From assembly GCF_009720865.1 (NCBI RefSeq), contig NZ_WNLA01000036.1, forward strand, positions 1 through 37,709: DNA of 37,709 nt. The letters run 5' to 3'. Source of the stretch: Pseudoduganella ginsengisoli (GTDB lineage: Bacteria > Pseudomonadota > Gammaproteobacteria > Burkholderiales > Burkholderiaceae_D). A model generated the notes under the pieces. The model was given only the letters and a program-made list of their open reading frames with translations. It did no database searches and was not told the origin of the DNA. Numbering within the stretch: position 1 is the stretch's first letter; every line of letters begins with the position of its first letter. Both the position numbers and the translations under genes were made by a program. Shown here one piece after another: positions 16,838 through 24,509 of this stretch.

Positions 16838-17239
16838 ATGCAGCAAACTGACTCTCCACGCTTCCGTCCCGTGCCATGGACGGCGCTGGAAACCCCGGCC
16901 GACGTCGAGTTGTGGATCGCCGAACACAACCTCGCCCTGCAAGAATTGATCGCGCCCCATGAAACCGGCTATGGCGTGTGTTTTACGCTGGCCGAAGGGG
17001 GCGAAATCTACCTGCAGACGACGCAGGATGGCGCCATCATTGTCGATGTGACGGAAGAAGCGGAATGGGTATCGCCGCTGATTGCTGCTGTCGGCCAGGT
17101 TGAACCGCCGAAAGGATCGCTGTGGATATTGCCGGATGATAAGCTGGTGCAATTGATCATGGGCTTGTCCGGCCTGATCGCAACGTCCATCCTCGTGGTG
17201 GGCCACCATTTCGGGCGGGGCCAGCGCACCCGCTACTAA
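16838..17239 (+). CDS. Unrecognised protein with C-terminal membrane segment
   Basis: A 133-residue protein I do not recognise. It has no signal peptide. Residues 1-100 look soluble and mixed alpha/beta with many acidic residues (for example IIVDVTEEAEW). The C-terminus has one hydrophobic helix, about LVQLIMGLSGLIATSILVVG (104-123), followed by a basic tail GRGQRTRY, fitting a tail-anchored inner-membrane protein facing the cytoplasm. It lies only 13 bases before the cystine-type binding-protein gene on the same strand, so the two are probably co-transcribed. Codon use and start (ATG with AAG just upstream) look normal. No function can be assigned. Confidence 0.7.
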   Translation: MQQTDSPRFRPVPWTALETPADVELWIAEHNLALQELIAPHETGYGVCFTLAEGGEIYLQTTQDGAIIVDVTEEAEWVSPLIAAVGQVEPPKGSLWILPDDKLVQLIMGLSGLIATSILVVGHHFGRGQRTRY

Positions 17240-17252
17240 CATAAGGATACTC

Positions 17253-18044
17253 ATGGCACTGTCCCGTCGTATGTCCGTCAAGCTGGCAGCCGCGCTGCTG
17301 CTGGCCACTGCTGCACAAGTTCATGCTGCTGATTTGCTGGCCACCGTCAAGGCGCGGGGCACATTGAAAATTGCCATGGAAGGCGTGTATCCGCCGTTCA
17401 ACTACAAGGATGCGAAGACTGGCGAATTGCAGGGCTACGATGTCGACGTGGCGAAACTGGTGGCGTCCAGGCTGGGCTTGAAGCCGGAATTCGTGACGAC
17501 GGAATGGGCCAGCATCCTGGCGGGCCTGGCCAGCGGCAAATATGACGTCATCGTGTCACAAGTGACGATCCAGCCTAAACGGGAACTCGCGTTTGATTTT
17601 TCCACGCCGTACACGTATTCCGCACCGCAACTGATCCAGCGCCGCGATGACAAGACGGAGTACGCGTCGCTGGCGGCGCTGAAGGGTAAAAAGCTGGGCG
17701 TAGGGCAGGGCAGCGTCTATGAAATGCAGGCCAAGGCGGCGGGCGGCATCGACGTGCGCGGTTATCCGGCCGCGCCGGAAAACTTGCGCGACTTGTCCGT
17801 CGGCCGTATCGATGCCGCGCTCAACGACAGCCTGATGACGGCGTATTTGCTGAAAACGTCGGACTTGCCGATCCGTGCCGGCGCCAGGGTGGGCGCCGTC
17901 GAACGCTGCGGCATCCCGTTCAGGAAGGGCAACCCGGAATTCAAGGCGGCGCTCAATAAAGTGCTGGCCGATGCGGCGGCAGACGGCAGCCTGAAGGCTA
18001 TTTCCGTCAAATGGTTTGGGACGGACGTCAGCAAGGCGCCTTAA
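17253..18044 (+). CDS. Cystine-type amino-acid ABC transporter, substrate-binding protein (TcyJ/FliY-like)
   Basis: A 263-residue periplasmic receptor of the SBP_bac_3 family. A signal peptide (1-25, cleavage after VHA) is followed by TLKIAMEGVYPPFNY and GYDVDVAKLVASRLG. The segments SQVTIQPKRELAFDFSTPY, KGKKLGVGQGSVYEM, DLSVGRIDAALNDSL and KWFGTDVSK closely follow the E. coli cystine-binding protein TcyJ (FliY), so L-cystine or a related sulfur amino acid is the likely ligand; sequence alone cannot prove specificity. GGATA lies before the ATG. The next gene, a permease, begins on the base after the stop codon, showing tight coupling. In E. coli fliY also lies near flagellar genes (fliAZ), an interesting but possibly accidental parallel. 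Confidence 0.86.
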   Translation: MALSRRMSVKLAAALLLATAAQVHAADLLATVKARGTLKIAMEGVYPPFNYKDAKTGELQGYDVDVAKLVASRLGLKPEFVTTEWASILAGLASGKYDVIVSQVTIQPKRELAFDFSTPYTYSAPQLIQRRDDKTEYASLAALKGKKLGVGQGSVYEMQAKAAGGIDVRGYPAAPENLRDLSVGRIDAALNDSLMTAYLLKTSDLPIRAGARVGAVERCGIPFRKGNPEFKAALNKVLADAAADGSLKAISVKWFGTDVSKAP

Positions 18045-18704
18045 ATGGACTGGCTCACCCTGTTGCAGGAAGCGGCGCCCGTCATGCTGAAGGGCGCCGG
18101 CTATACGCTGGTGTTTGCGCTGGCGTCGATGCTGGGCGGCTTGCTGATCGGCTTTCCTGTCGCCGTGCTGCGCATCTTGCCGTGGCGCGTGCTGGCCTGG
18201 CCTGCCGCTGTTTATGTCAGCCTGATGCGGGGCACGCCGCTGCTGGTGCAATTGTTCGTGATTTATTACGGCTTGCCTGGCGTGGGGATCGAACTGACGC
18301 CGGTAACGGCAGGCATTCTGGCGCTGAGCCTGAATGCAGGCGCGTACCTGTCGGAGAGCTTGCGGGGCGCGATTGCTTCGGTGGCGCGCGGGCAGTGGTG
18401 GGCCAGTTATTCGCTGGGACTGGGCTACCGCGATACGCTGGTGCACGTGGTGATGCCGCAAGCGCTGCGGGTGGCGGTCCCGGCGATGAGTAACAGCTTG
18501 ATCAGCCTGATCAAGGATACGTCGCTGGTGTCCGTCATCACGATGACGGAATTGATGTTGTCGACCAAGGAAGTCATTGCCGCCACGTTCCAGCCCTTGC
18601 CTTTATACCTGGCCGCTGCCGCTATTTACTGGGTCATGAGCCTCGTGTTCGAAGCGCTGCAAAAGCAGGCGGAACGCCGTTTGAACCGTCCCCACGCGCG
18701 CTGA
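18045..18704 (+). CDS. Cystine-type amino-acid ABC transporter, permease (TcyL/YecS-like)
   Basis: A 219-residue inner-membrane permease of the HisM/GlnP type with several hydrophobic segments. KGAGYTL near the start, SLMRGTPLLVQLFVIYYGLP, and the ATPase-docking EAA-type loop around SESLRGAIASVARGQWWAS are all clear, as is SLIKDTSLVSVITMTEL. Overall it closely follows E. coli TcyL (YecS). The ATG directly abuts the binding-protein stop codon (TAAATG), so there is no intergenic space. The usual third component, the ATP-binding subunit, does not follow: the next gene is an unrelated c-di-GMP protein behind its own likely promoter. The complex must borrow an ATPase encoded elsewhere. Confidence 0.87.
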   Translation: MDWLTLLQEAAPVMLKGAGYTLVFALASMLGGLLIGFPVAVLRILPWRVLAWPAAVYVSLMRGTPLLVQLFVIYYGLPGVGIELTPVTAGILALSLNAGAYLSESLRGAIASVARGQWWASYSLGLGYRDTLVHVVMPQALRVAVPAMSNSLISLIKDTSLVSVITMTELMLSTKEVIAATFQPLPLYLAAAAIYWVMSLVFEALQKQAERRLNRPHAR

Positions 18705-18735
18705 CAGCCGGTTTATTCCTGTTGTGTTCGTACAC

Positions 18736-18764
18736 TCGACACACCCCAACGCCCATGCTAGTCT
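18736..18764 (+). promoter_or_regulatory. Candidate sigma-70 promoter of the PAS-GGDEF-EAL gene
   Basis: TCGACA (18736-18741, 5/6 to the -35 consensus) is followed after exactly 17 bases by TAGTCT (18759-18764, 4/6 to the -10). Transcription would begin near 18771, about 60 bases before the start codon. This supports the gene being transcribed separately from the permease gene. Confidence 0.45.
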
Positions 18765-18773
18765 AAGTTGAAG

Positions 18774-18802
18774 ATCGTGCACGATTTACCCGTGCAACGG
18801 GT
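18774..18802 (+). promoter_or_regulatory. Two adjacent palindromes in the leader of the PAS-GGDEF-EAL gene
   Basis: A perfect 12-bp palindrome, ATCGTGCACGAT (18774-18785), is followed two bases later by an inverted repeat ACCCGT-GCA-ACGGGT (18788-18802). Both lie between the candidate transcription start and the start codon. They could be an operator or small leader hairpins; sequence alone does not decide. Confidence 0.4.
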
Positions 18803-18831
18803 CACTTGCACGTCGCTATAAGGGTGGTGGC

Positions 18832-21006
18832 ATGGACAAGGAATTGCATGCATCGGTGTTGCAGTCTCCCGACCTGCTGCGGCCGGTACTGGGCAGCGGT
18901 CAACTGTCCGCCCATGGCGGCGCGGGGTTTGAAGACGTGGCGCTGACGCCGGAGCGGGCCCGCTACGAAGTAGACCAAGCCTACTTCAACGATATCTACC
19001 TGCTGGCGCCGGTCGGCTATTTCCTGCTGGCGTTCGATACCACGATCCTGCAAATGAATATCGTGGGCGCCGACATGCTGGGGTTGAAGCGCAACAGCAC
19101 GGCCCCGGTGCCATTCCGCCACTTTGTCGCGCCCCGCTTCGTGGCGGACTTTGACCAGTTCATCCGCAATGCCGCCAATACCAGCGAGGCGCAGCGCTGC
19201 AATGTGCAGATGACGCACGGCCGGCCTGGCGAACAGGGATTTCCGGTGGCGCTGCGCGCCAGTGCGGACGGCAGCGGGCAAGCGATCCGCGTGGTAATGG
19301 AACCGGCCGAAGGCAAGCTGGAGGCGCTGGAAAAAAGCGAGGAACGCTTTCGCCGCATCGTGCACAGCGCGGAAGAAGGGATCTGGGAAATCGATGCGCA
19401 AGCGCGCACGTCGTTTGTGAATCCCCGCATGGCGGCCATGCTGGGCTACAGCATTGAAGAAATGCTGGGCCAGCCGCTGGTGGCCTTCATGGATGACGAA
19501 GGCCGCGCCATCCTGGAGCACAATATTGCGCGCCGCCAGCAAGGCATCGCGGAACGCCACGAATTCAAATTCATGCGCAAGGATGGCAAGCAATTGTGGA
19601 CCACGCTGGCCACCAATCCCATCTTTGACAATGCCGGTGCGTATATGGGCGCGCTGGCGCTGGTGACGGATATCACGGCGACGCGCCAATCAGCCGAGCT
19701 GATCTGGCAGCAAGCGAATTTCGACCAGTTGACGGCGCTGCCGAACCGCCACATGTTCCACGACCGCCTGGCGCAGGAAATGAAGAAAGCGCGGCGCGAA
19801 GGGCTGCTGCTGGCGCTGCTGTTCATCGACCTGGACGGCTTCAAGCAAATCAATGATACGTATGGCCATGAGCAGGGCGATGCGCTGCTGATTGAATCGG
19901 CTGCCCGCATTACCGCTTGCGTGCGCGCCACGGATACGCTGGCGCGGCTGGGCGGCGATGAATTTGTCGTCATCGTGTCCGGGCTCGACCATGCATCATC
20001 GGTGGACCGGGTGGCGCAAAATATCCTGAATTCGCTGCGCCAGCCGTTCCCGCTGGACGGCGGCGACGGCAGTGTGTCTGCATCGATCGGCATCGCACTG
20101 TTTCCGTCGGACGCGTCGGATGCGCCGGAATTGCTGCGCCATGCAGACCAGGCCATGTATGCGGCAAAAAACGCGGGCCGCAGCCGCTACCACTATTTCA
20201 CGCCGGATTTGCAGCAGGCGGCACAGCGCCGCCAGCGCCTGTCCATGGATTTGCGCCAGGCGCTGGCTGCCGGCCAGTTCGAACTGTATTACCAGCCGAT
20301 CGTCAACCTCAATACCGGCATGATCGAGCGGGCCGAAGCGCTGCTGCGGTGGCGCCATCCGGAACGGGGTTTATTGCACCCGCATGATTTCATGCCGTAT
20401 GCGGAATCGTCCGGCCTGATCGTGGAAATCGGCGACTGGGTATTCCGCCGCGCGGCGGAGCAGGTGCAGGCATGGCAGCAGGAACTGGGACGCCCGTTCC
20501 AGGTCAGCATCAACCAGTCGCCGGCGCAATTCCGCGGATCCGGCCCGGGCGACTGGCTGGAGCACGTGGAAAAGCTGGCGCTGGCGCCCCGGTCCATCGT
20601 CATCGACGTGACGGAAAACGTGTTGATGGATGACGCGGCCGAAGTGCTGGAACGCTTGCGGCATTACCGCGCCATGGGCTTGCAGGTAGCGCTGGACGAC
20701 TTTGGCACCGGTTACGGATCCATGGCGCATTTGCGCAAATTCGATATCGACTTCGTGAAAATCGACCGCTCGCTGGTGCAGGATATGGTGGGCGATTCCG
20801 GCGACCTGGCCTTGTGCGAAGCGCTGATTGTCATGGCCCACAAACTGGGGCTGAAAGTCGTGGCGGAAGGGGTGGAAACGCCTGCGCAGCAAGCGCTGCT
20901 GGTGGCTGCCGGTTGCGACTATGCGCAAGGGTATGTGTTTGCCCATGCGGTGCAGGCCAACAAGTTTGCCGGCATGGCGCGCAACGGACTGCCGCGCCTG
21001 CGGTAA
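18832..21006 (+). CDS. PAS-PAS-GGDEF-EAL c-di-GMP turnover protein
   Basis: A 724-residue protein without membrane segments, so cytoplasmic. A first PAS-like domain covers about 50-160 and a clear second PAS domain 169-285 (SEERFRRIVHSAEEGIWEID). The diguanylate cyclase domain (about 294-455) has an intact GGDEF at 374-378 and an inhibitory-site RxxD (Arg365-Asp368) five residues before it. The EAL domain (about 467-715) keeps EAL at 502-504, Asn561, the Asp pair 622-623 in DDFGTGYGS, Lys643 in KIDRS, and Glu679 and Glu682 in AEGVET. Both activities are therefore possible; in many such hybrids GGDEF serves as a GTP sensor for the phosphodiesterase. The PAS ligands are unknown. It sits next to, but convergent with, the flagellar operon. 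Confidence 0.93.
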   Translation: MDKELHASVLQSPDLLRPVLGSGQLSAHGGAGFEDVALTPERARYEVDQAYFNDIYLLAPVGYFLLAFDTTILQMNIVGADMLGLKRNSTAPVPFRHFVAPRFVADFDQFIRNAANTSEAQRCNVQMTHGRPGEQGFPVALRASADGSGQAIRVVMEPAEGKLEALEKSEERFRRIVHSAEEGIWEIDAQARTSFVNPRMAAMLGYSIEEMLGQPLVAFMDDEGRAILEHNIARRQQGIAERHEFKFMRKDGKQLWTTLATNPIFDNAGAYMGALALVTDITATRQSAELIWQQANFDQLTALPNRHMFHDRLAQEMKKARREGLLLALLFIDLDGFKQINDTYGHEQGDALLIESAARITACVRATDTLARLGGDEFVVIVSGLDHASSVDRVAQNILNSLRQPFPLDGGDGSVSASIGIALFPSDASDAPELLRHADQAMYAAKNAGRSRYHYFTPDLQQAAQRRQRLSMDLRQALAAGQFELYYQPIVNLNTGMIERAEALLRWRHPERGLLHPHDFMPYAESSGLIVEIGDWVFRRAAEQVQAWQQELGRPFQVSINQSPAQFRGSGPGDWLEHVEKLALAPRSIVIDVTENVLMDDAAEVLERLRHYRAMGLQVALDDFGTGYGSMAHLRKFDIDFVKIDRSLVQDMVGDSGDLALCEALIVMAHKLGLKVVAEGVETPAQQALLVAAGCDYAQGYVFAHAVQANKFAGMARNGLPRLR

Positions 21007-21013
21007 ATACAAA

Positions 21014-21034
21014 AACGGGCCTGCACGGCCCGTT
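21014..21034. terminator. Bidirectional terminator between the GGDEF-EAL gene and the flg operon
   Basis: The perfect 8-bp stem AACGGGCC/GGCCCGTT has a 5-base loop. On the minus strand it is followed by TTTTTGTATTTA, a good U-tract, so it should end the flg operon transcript. On the plus strand the tail is only TTCAATAAATTT, so it would act more weakly for the GGDEF-EAL gene. Confidence 0.8.
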
Positions 21035-21057
21035 CAATAAATTTCCACATGGAAACA

Positions 21058-21084
21058 GTTTGCGGTATAATTACATCCGCAAAC
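21058..21084 (-). terminator. Hairpin overlapping the stop codon of the last flg-operon gene
   Basis: GTTTGCGG (21058-21065) and CCGCAAAC (21077-21084) form a perfect 8-bp inverted repeat with an 11-base AT-rich loop that includes the stop codon (21071-21073). It precedes the stronger terminator by about 25 bases. It may be an additional terminator or an mRNA 3'-end stabiliser. Confidence 0.4.
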
Positions 21085-22120
21085 CCAGCAGCGCCATCAC
21101 GCGGTCGCGGTTAATGCCCGTCAGCGCCGAGGTCAGGCTCAGCAGCGAAGCATAGCTGGGCTCATTGGCTGTCGTGACGAAATTGTGCGCTGCCTGGTCC
21201 ATGCCGGCTGCACTGACTTCCGGCATCGCGGAATTGGCGCGCTGCGATGCATCGGCCAGCGCCAGGTTGACTTTGGACAGTGCCGCTTCCACGTGGGCCA
21301 GCGCCTGGATCACTTGCTGCAGCGTCTGGCGGATCATTTCCGCATCATTCGTGTGCCACTGTTCCGGCATGATGACGGGTGGTTCCGGTTCCGTGCGGAC
21401 CCGGTTCAACTGGCCGGTGGGGTAGCGGATGCCGCCGCCCTGGATCGCCATCGTATCGCGCACATTGGTCCAGTTCGATTCCGGCGTCGTAAATTCCAGG
21501 TCGCCGTTATCGGCCATCGACACGCTGATATTGACCGGCGCCAGCGCCTGGTTGAAGCGGGCGATGATTTCCTCATCGGACAAGCCCGGCTCCAGCTGCA
21601 CTGAACGCAAACCCTGTGCCCCGTTGCCGACCGCAATCGCCAGCGTTTCGCGGGCGCCGTGACGCAGGTTACCCATGGTCATGCCTCGCACTTTGAAGCG
21701 CTGCTGCGATTCGTTGCTGCTATAGCTGAGCTGGCTGTCCAGGGTACCGCCGGACGCTTCCTGGCGGTTGCGCCACGTATCGCTGAACTGGCGAACGCGG
21801 GCTTCCACCTGGCCGTCGCGGCCCTGGCGGCTGGCCAGTTTGGCGGACAGCTCTGCCTTCAGTGCGCGCAGCTGGGCGGCGCTTTGTTCCAGGAAATCAA
21901 CGGCTTGCTGTGCACCTGAAATATCGCGCTGCAGCGGCTGGTCCCAATTGCTCAGGCCGCGCCGGGCCACCGGAGCAGGCGGGGCGCCGGTGGCGCCGAC
22001 CTGCTCTGGCGCAGCGGATTGCCCAACCGAGCTGGTCGAATCGACCTTGCCGGCCGAGCTGGTCTTGCTGCCCGATGGGGCGGCAATTCCGCTGGAACTG
22101 GTGCGCTGAGCGATTTGCAT
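21071..22120 (-). CDS. Unrecognised, probably flagellar, protein encoded after flgL
   Basis: A 349-residue protein I do not recognise. No signal peptide is visible. Residues 1-55 are low-complexity Ser/Thr/Ala/Pro, as in many flagellar-exported proteins. Residues about 62-115 are helical and coiled-coil-like (QQAVDFLEQSAAQLRALKAE). A central part (about 135-235) alternates short helices and strands, including LSDEEIIARFNQALAPVNIS and GDLEFTTPE. A second long helical stretch (about 250-300) follows. This helix-globule-helix order recalls hook-associated and flagellin-type proteins, but the conserved flagellin ends are missing. It starts 5 bases after flgL and ends at the operon terminator, so it is the last gene of the flg operon. 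A role in the hook-filament junction or secretion is inferred from position only. Confidence 0.75.
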   Translation of the reverse strand: MQIAQRTSSSGIAAPSGSKTSSAGKVDSTSSVGQSAAPEQVGATGAPPAPVARRGLSNWDQPLQRDISGAQQAVDFLEQSAAQLRALKAELSAKLASRQGRDGQVEARVRQFSDTWRNRQEASGGTLDSQLSYSSNESQQRFKVRGMTMGNLRHGARETLAIAVGNGAQGLRSVQLEPGLSDEEIIARFNQALAPVNISVSMADNGDLEFTTPESNWTNVRDTMAIQGGGIRYPTGQLNRVRTEPEPPVIMPEQWHTNDAEMIRQTLQQVIQALAHVEAALSKVNLALADASQRANSAMPEVSAAGMDQAAHNFVTTANEPSYASLLSLTSALTGINRDRVMALLGLRM

Positions 22121-22125
22121 GCGAG

Positions 22126-23037
22126 TTACAGTACGTTAAAGAGGGTCAGGTTGCTTACTTTGGCATAAGCCTTGTAAGTCGATTGCAAAGCAATATTGTA
22201 GCCATTCAAATCCGTTGCGGCGACACCGTAATCCAATTTTCCCAGGTCCGTCAGCGCCATCTGGTTCGACAGGCTGACATTCGCGTGGTTATCGGCCAAT
22301 GTCGACATGATATTCTGTGCGCCGCCCAAATCCGCAATTTTTGTGGAAACCAGGCTCAGTGTTTCATCGGCGCCCGTCAAATTCGCTTGCAGGATCGCGC
22401 GCATGGTCGGGTCATTCGACGATACGCCCGCTTGCAAGCCATCCAGCGTGGCGTCGATCTGGTTCAGGAATTTTTCCAGGCCATTGACATTGACATTGGC
22501 CGTTTGCGAAATTCCGTTGCCCACGACAACTTCCTGCTTGCCATCATTGCCAGTATAGGTGTAACGCGAGCCGGGCGCAGCATTTTCATCGAACGTAATC
22601 GCGGCAGTCGACGTCAGCGTGCCGGAGAACACGTAGCGGCCTTCCGCATCGCGCACGTTGGCGCTGTACAGCATCGAATCGCGCAGCGACGACAGCGACT
22701 GTTTCATCGATTGCAAGTCGTCCGGCGTCACCGAGCCGCCGTCCAGCGCCCACACCAGCAAGTCGCGCACCTGGTTGATGTCGCCCACGGTGCTGGTCAG
22801 GAACGTTTCATTCTTTTGCAGGCGGATTTTCACCGCATCGATATTGGCCCGGTACTGGCCGATCTGCGCTTCTTCGCGGTTCAGGCGGGAAATACGCACA
22901 TTGGTCAACGGGTCGTCGGACGGCACCATGACGGCGGCGCCGGACGCCATTTGTTCGGTCAGCTTGCTGATCTTGTCCTGGTTGATGGACAGCGAGCGGT
23001 TCATCGAAGCCTGGAACTGGGAAGTGGCGATGCGCAT
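22126..23037 (-). CDS. flgL: Flagellar hook-filament junction protein FlgL (HAP3)
   Basis: FlgL joins the hook (through FlgK) to the filament and is secreted by the flagellar export machine. The 303-residue product starts MRIATSQFQASMNRSL, the typical FlgL/flagellin N-terminal helix. It keeps MASGAAVMVPSDDPLT, the conserved block before the second helix, and DAEGRYVFSGT in the middle. The C-terminus returns to a helical flagellin-like end (TLFNVL). Length is typical. It follows flgK by 11 bases and precedes the unrecognised gene by 5 bases. FlgN, its export chaperone, is encoded in this window. The start has AGGAG 6-10 bases upstream. Confidence 0.95.
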   Translation of the reverse strand: MRIATSQFQASMNRSLSINQDKISKLTEQMASGAAVMVPSDDPLTNVRISRLNREEAQIGQYRANIDAVKIRLQKNETFLTSTVGDINQVRDLLVWALDGGSVTPDDLQSMKQSLSSLRDSMLYSANVRDAEGRYVFSGTLTSTAAITFDENAAPGSRYTYTGNDGKQEVVVGNGISQTANVNVNGLEKFLNQIDATLDGLQAGVSSNDPTMRAILQANLTGADETLSLVSTKIADLGGAQNIMSTLADNHANVSLSNQMALTDLGKLDYGVAATDLNGYNIALQSTYKAYAKVSNLTLFNVL

Positions 23038-23048
23038 GGTATGGCTCC

Positions 23049-24416
23049 TTAGAACATTCGCAGGGTGGAGTCAAACAGCTCATTGGCCACGGCGATGGCT
23101 TTCATGTTCGCCTGGTACATTTTCTGGTATTCCATCAAGTTGACCGCTTCCTCGTCCTGGTTCACGCCGGCAGTGGATTTCCAGTCGTCTTCCGCTTGCT
23201 GGCGGATCGTGTCCGCGGTTTTCAGCAACGCCTGGTTTTGCTGGCTGTCGATGCCCAGCTTGCCGACCAGCTGCGTATCCGCGTCCGCCACCAATACCGA
23301 ACCGATCGACGACAGGCTGATGCTTTGGGTGCGGATGGCAATCAGGCTCTGCAGGTTGGCGCTGTCGCCCGGCGTGCCGTCGGCGGAAAACGCCAGCTGG
23401 CTGGCCTTGAAATTCGGATCGATCTGCAGCATGCCGGTGGTGCTGGCGGCATTGAAGTTGAACAGCGCAATGCCGGGATTGCCATCGACGTCGGTACCGG
23501 CCTGCAATTGCGCATTGACCTTGGCCGACAGCTGGTCCGCCATGTCGATAATTGATTGCTGCATGGGCGCCAGGATGTTGTTCTTGTACGAAGACAAGCC
23601 ACCCATCTGGCCGCCCATGGCGCTGTCATCCAGGTCGAAGGAATTCTTGTTGAAATCCAGATTCAACACAGCGCCGCTATTGGTTTGGCGGAACGACATG
23701 ACGGAACCCTGCGAGCCGATCACCAGTGGCTGGCCCGTGCGCAGCGACACGTTGCGCGAACCGTCCGGCTGTTCGATGACTTCGATCGCCAGTTTTGACG
23801 CGAGGCGGTCAATCGCCTGGTCGCGCTCATCGGCCAGGGCGGATACGTTCGTGCCCAGCGCTGCCGCGCCGATGATGTTCTGGTTCAGGCGAGAGATGGC
23901 GTTGATGTCGGCATTGATGTTGGGAATCAACGCTTCGCGCTGCTGGTCGATCGACAGCCGCTGGTTGGCCATCACGTTATAAATACTGTTGAAGTGCTGC
24001 GACATGGCGTTGGCCGCAGTCACCACTTGCTGGCGCAGCGGCGTGGACGTCGGATCGACACCCGCTGCATTCAATGCTTTGAAGAACTGGTCAACGCCGG
24101 CGCTGATGCTGGACTGGTCATCGCCCATCACTTTTTCCAGCTGCGACAAATACGGCTGGTTCTGGCTGTACAAACCCTGGTCGGATGCAGCGCGCCACAG
24201 TTGCTGGCTCTTGTAAGCATCGGAGAAACGGGTCAGCCCGGTGACTTCCACACCCATGCCGGGCGTCTTGCTGGTAATGCCGGGCGCGACCGCGGCAAGG
24301 TTCACGCCCTGGCGCGTGTAGCCTTTGGTTTGTAAGTTGGCAATATTCTGGCTCGTCGTCTGCAGCGCGGTTTGCGCGGCGAGGGCGCCAGATAATGCGT
24401 TATTGATAATGCTCAT
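23049..24416 (-). CDS. flgK: Flagellar hook-associated protein FlgK (HAP1)
   Basis: FlgK forms the first layer of the hook-filament junction. The 455-residue product starts MSIINNALSGALAAQTALQT and has the rod/hook family motif NIANLQTKGYTRQ at about 24-36, VTGLTRFSDAYKSQQLW, and the C-terminal EEAVNLMEYQKMYQANMKAI and LFDSTLRMF. It is shorter than the E. coli protein (547 residues), which points to a reduced outer domain. Both ends that build the core are complete, so this is not a broken gene. It is separated from flgJ by 93 bases containing an inverted repeat, the longest gap within the flgF-flgL stretch, which may indicate a separate late promoter there. Confidence 0.95.
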   Translation of the reverse strand: MSIINNALSGALAAQTALQTTSQNIANLQTKGYTRQGVNLAAVAPGITSKTPGMGVEVTGLTRFSDAYKSQQLWRAASDQGLYSQNQPYLSQLEKVMGDDQSSISAGVDQFFKALNAAGVDPTSTPLRQQVVTAANAMSQHFNSIYNVMANQRLSIDQQREALIPNINADINAISRLNQNIIGAAALGTNVSALADERDQAIDRLASKLAIEVIEQPDGSRNVSLRTGQPLVIGSQGSVMSFRQTNSGAVLNLDFNKNSFDLDDSAMGGQMGGLSSYKNNILAPMQQSIIDMADQLSAKVNAQLQAGTDVDGNPGIALFNFNAASTTGMLQIDPNFKASQLAFSADGTPGDSANLQSLIAIRTQSISLSSIGSVLVADADTQLVGKLGIDSQQNQALLKTADTIRQQAEDDWKSTAGVNQDEEAVNLMEYQKMYQANMKAIAVANELFDSTLRMF

Positions 24417-24465
24417 GTAGCAGTCTTTCCAGGTAGTGGCCGGGATTGCCTGCTAAGTGCATGAA

Positions 24466-24508
24466 GTCCGGCCGGTTATCTTATCAAGGCGACCGAGGAT
24501 GGCCGGAC
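24466..24508. repeat. 8-bp inverted repeat in the flgJ-flgK gap
   Basis: GTCCGGCC (24466-24473) and GGCCGGAC (24501-24508) are perfect complements separated by 27 bases, immediately after the flgJ stop codon in the direction of transcription. No U-tract follows. It could slow transcription or stabilise the upstream mRNA, or be a loose operator for flgK. The rest of the 93-base gap holds no gene, and I found no convincing sigma-28 promoter. Confidence 0.4.
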
Positions 24509-24509
24509 A

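Noticed and set aside
23049..24416. FlgK as a truncated pseudogene, because it is about 90 residues shorter than the enteric protein
   Set aside because: Both conserved ends and all core motifs are present; the difference lies in the variable outer domain.
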